Below are positions 63,184-64,000 of a stretch of DNA of 64,000 nt, in pieces. Both the position numbers and the translations under genes were made by a program. Under the pieces are notes generated by a model. It was not told the origin of the DNA. It searched no databases and saw nothing but the letters and a program-made list of their open reading frames with translations. Origin of the DNA: Congeria kusceri (lineage: Eukaryota; Mollusca; Bivalvia; Myida; Dreissenidae). The stretch spans positions 2,145,001-2,209,000 of the forward strand of contig CM051026.1 of the NCBI GenBank assembly GCA_027627225.1, read 5' to 3'. Numbering within the stretch: the stretch's first letter is position 1; each line of letters opens with the position of its first letter.

Positions 63184-64000
63184 AAATTATATGATATAAT
63201 GCAAGCTGCGCCTTGAAACTTGTTAAACTAAACTATAATGAGTTACATTAAAACGCACATTCTTGGGCGGTGATGCTTTGATTGGTGAAATCTGAGTTAT
63301 GTCTAGTAACTTTATTTCTTTAAAAAAAGTGTGTTCTTACAGAACGGCATTATTTCTTATACAAGAGTGTACATCAGCCGTTTTCTTTAGTCACCTGTTT
63401 ACTTGCATTATTTATTTGTCTTTAACTGTAGTAAAAAATATCTTCTATTATAATGCATTTGATGTTTGTATTAATGTTTGTAATAGTTTTGTTTAGTGAA
63501 TGAATGTTGTAAATATGCTTGTTTTATAGCTGATTTATAGTCTGTGCTTTGTTGCCAAAGATAGTATTAATGTTTACGTTTGCATTAATCGTTACATAAC
63601 ATAACATTAAATTGAACACCACCGGCATTTTTCGTTGCATGATTTGTATTGAAAACGTTTGGTAAGATGCTTATCAGAAACTACAGGTTTAATTTCGAAA
63701 GAGTGTTCACAAAAATGTTCATTATGTGACCGTCTACAAAAAAAAATGCATTTTTATTATATATAATGATAGCCACAATATTGGTTACATTGAACAATAT
63801 TGGTTACATTGAACAAATCTTCCCTGAATCAACTGGCTTGATATCGACACAATTTCATATAAATGTAATTGAGTAATGGTCTACTTATTTCTTGCAATTA
63901 AATTTACTCTTTGAAAATGTGAGCGTCTTGATTTGTTGTGTTGTTTCCAAATATGGTTTTTATTGCATTTCTTCTTCTCTGGAACTAATGGATCAAGTAT
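63184..64000. other. AT-rich end of window
   Basis: No gene. A 19-20-bp direct duplication (ATATTGGTTACATTGAACA) occurs near 63779-63817. Confidence 0.5.

Overview
This is an AT-rich eukaryotic genomic window, dense in repeats and poor in genes. Its spliced exons (GT..AG), tRNA-derived SINE, MITEs, JRK/pogo-type transposase and non-LTR reverse transcriptases point to an animal. The repeat families point to a bivalve mollusc: the foldback element at 48.84 kb and several satellite-bearing elements look like ones I associate with Dreissena (zebra/quagga mussel). That genus call is inference from memory, not a search.

Layout. 0-6 kb: a possible broken exon and two decayed minus-strand transposase genes. 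6.7-11.1 kb: short tandem duplications and two TIR-bounded elements filled with satellite monomers. 11.2-12.5 kb: a probable terminal exon of an unidentified minus-strand gene, then a (GGT/AGT)n microsatellite. 15.7-17.1 kb: a (ACAT)n array of about 1.1 kb, flanked by promoter-like motif clusters. 18.9-32.5 kb: the one convincing intact gene, on the plus strand. 33-42.6 kb: MITEs, a 2.3-kb 31-bp minisatellite and a duplicated non-coding block. 43.4-45.8 kb: a decayed LINE. 46-53 kb: MITEs, four SINE-like copies or copy fragments in the wider window, and minisatellites. 55.4-56.3 kb: a broken paralogue of the last exon of the intact gene. 56.5-58.4 kb: a second decayed LINE. 58.4-60.1 kb: a second copy of the 37.7-40.5 kb block. 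60.1-63.2 kb: a large satellite-bearing element.

The main gene. Nine plus-strand exons join with consistent splice phases into one 1,079-codon reading frame. In order it encodes an N-terminal Cys-rich, HEPN-like module; a very regular heptad-repeat coiled coil; an unrecognised alpha/beta-like region; and a C-terminal trypsin-like serine protease domain with a GDSGA nucleophile motif. A presumed RNA-binding or nuclease-like sensor, an oligomerising stalk and a protease on one chain would suit an immune or cell-death signalling protein. The role is inference; the exon chain and motifs are visible in the sequence. A protease-exon pseudogene 23 kb downstream and a scrap of exon 7 at 33.9 kb suggest the locus belongs to a duplicating family, and the shared block at 37.7-40.5 and 58.4-60.1 kb suggests a segmental duplication.
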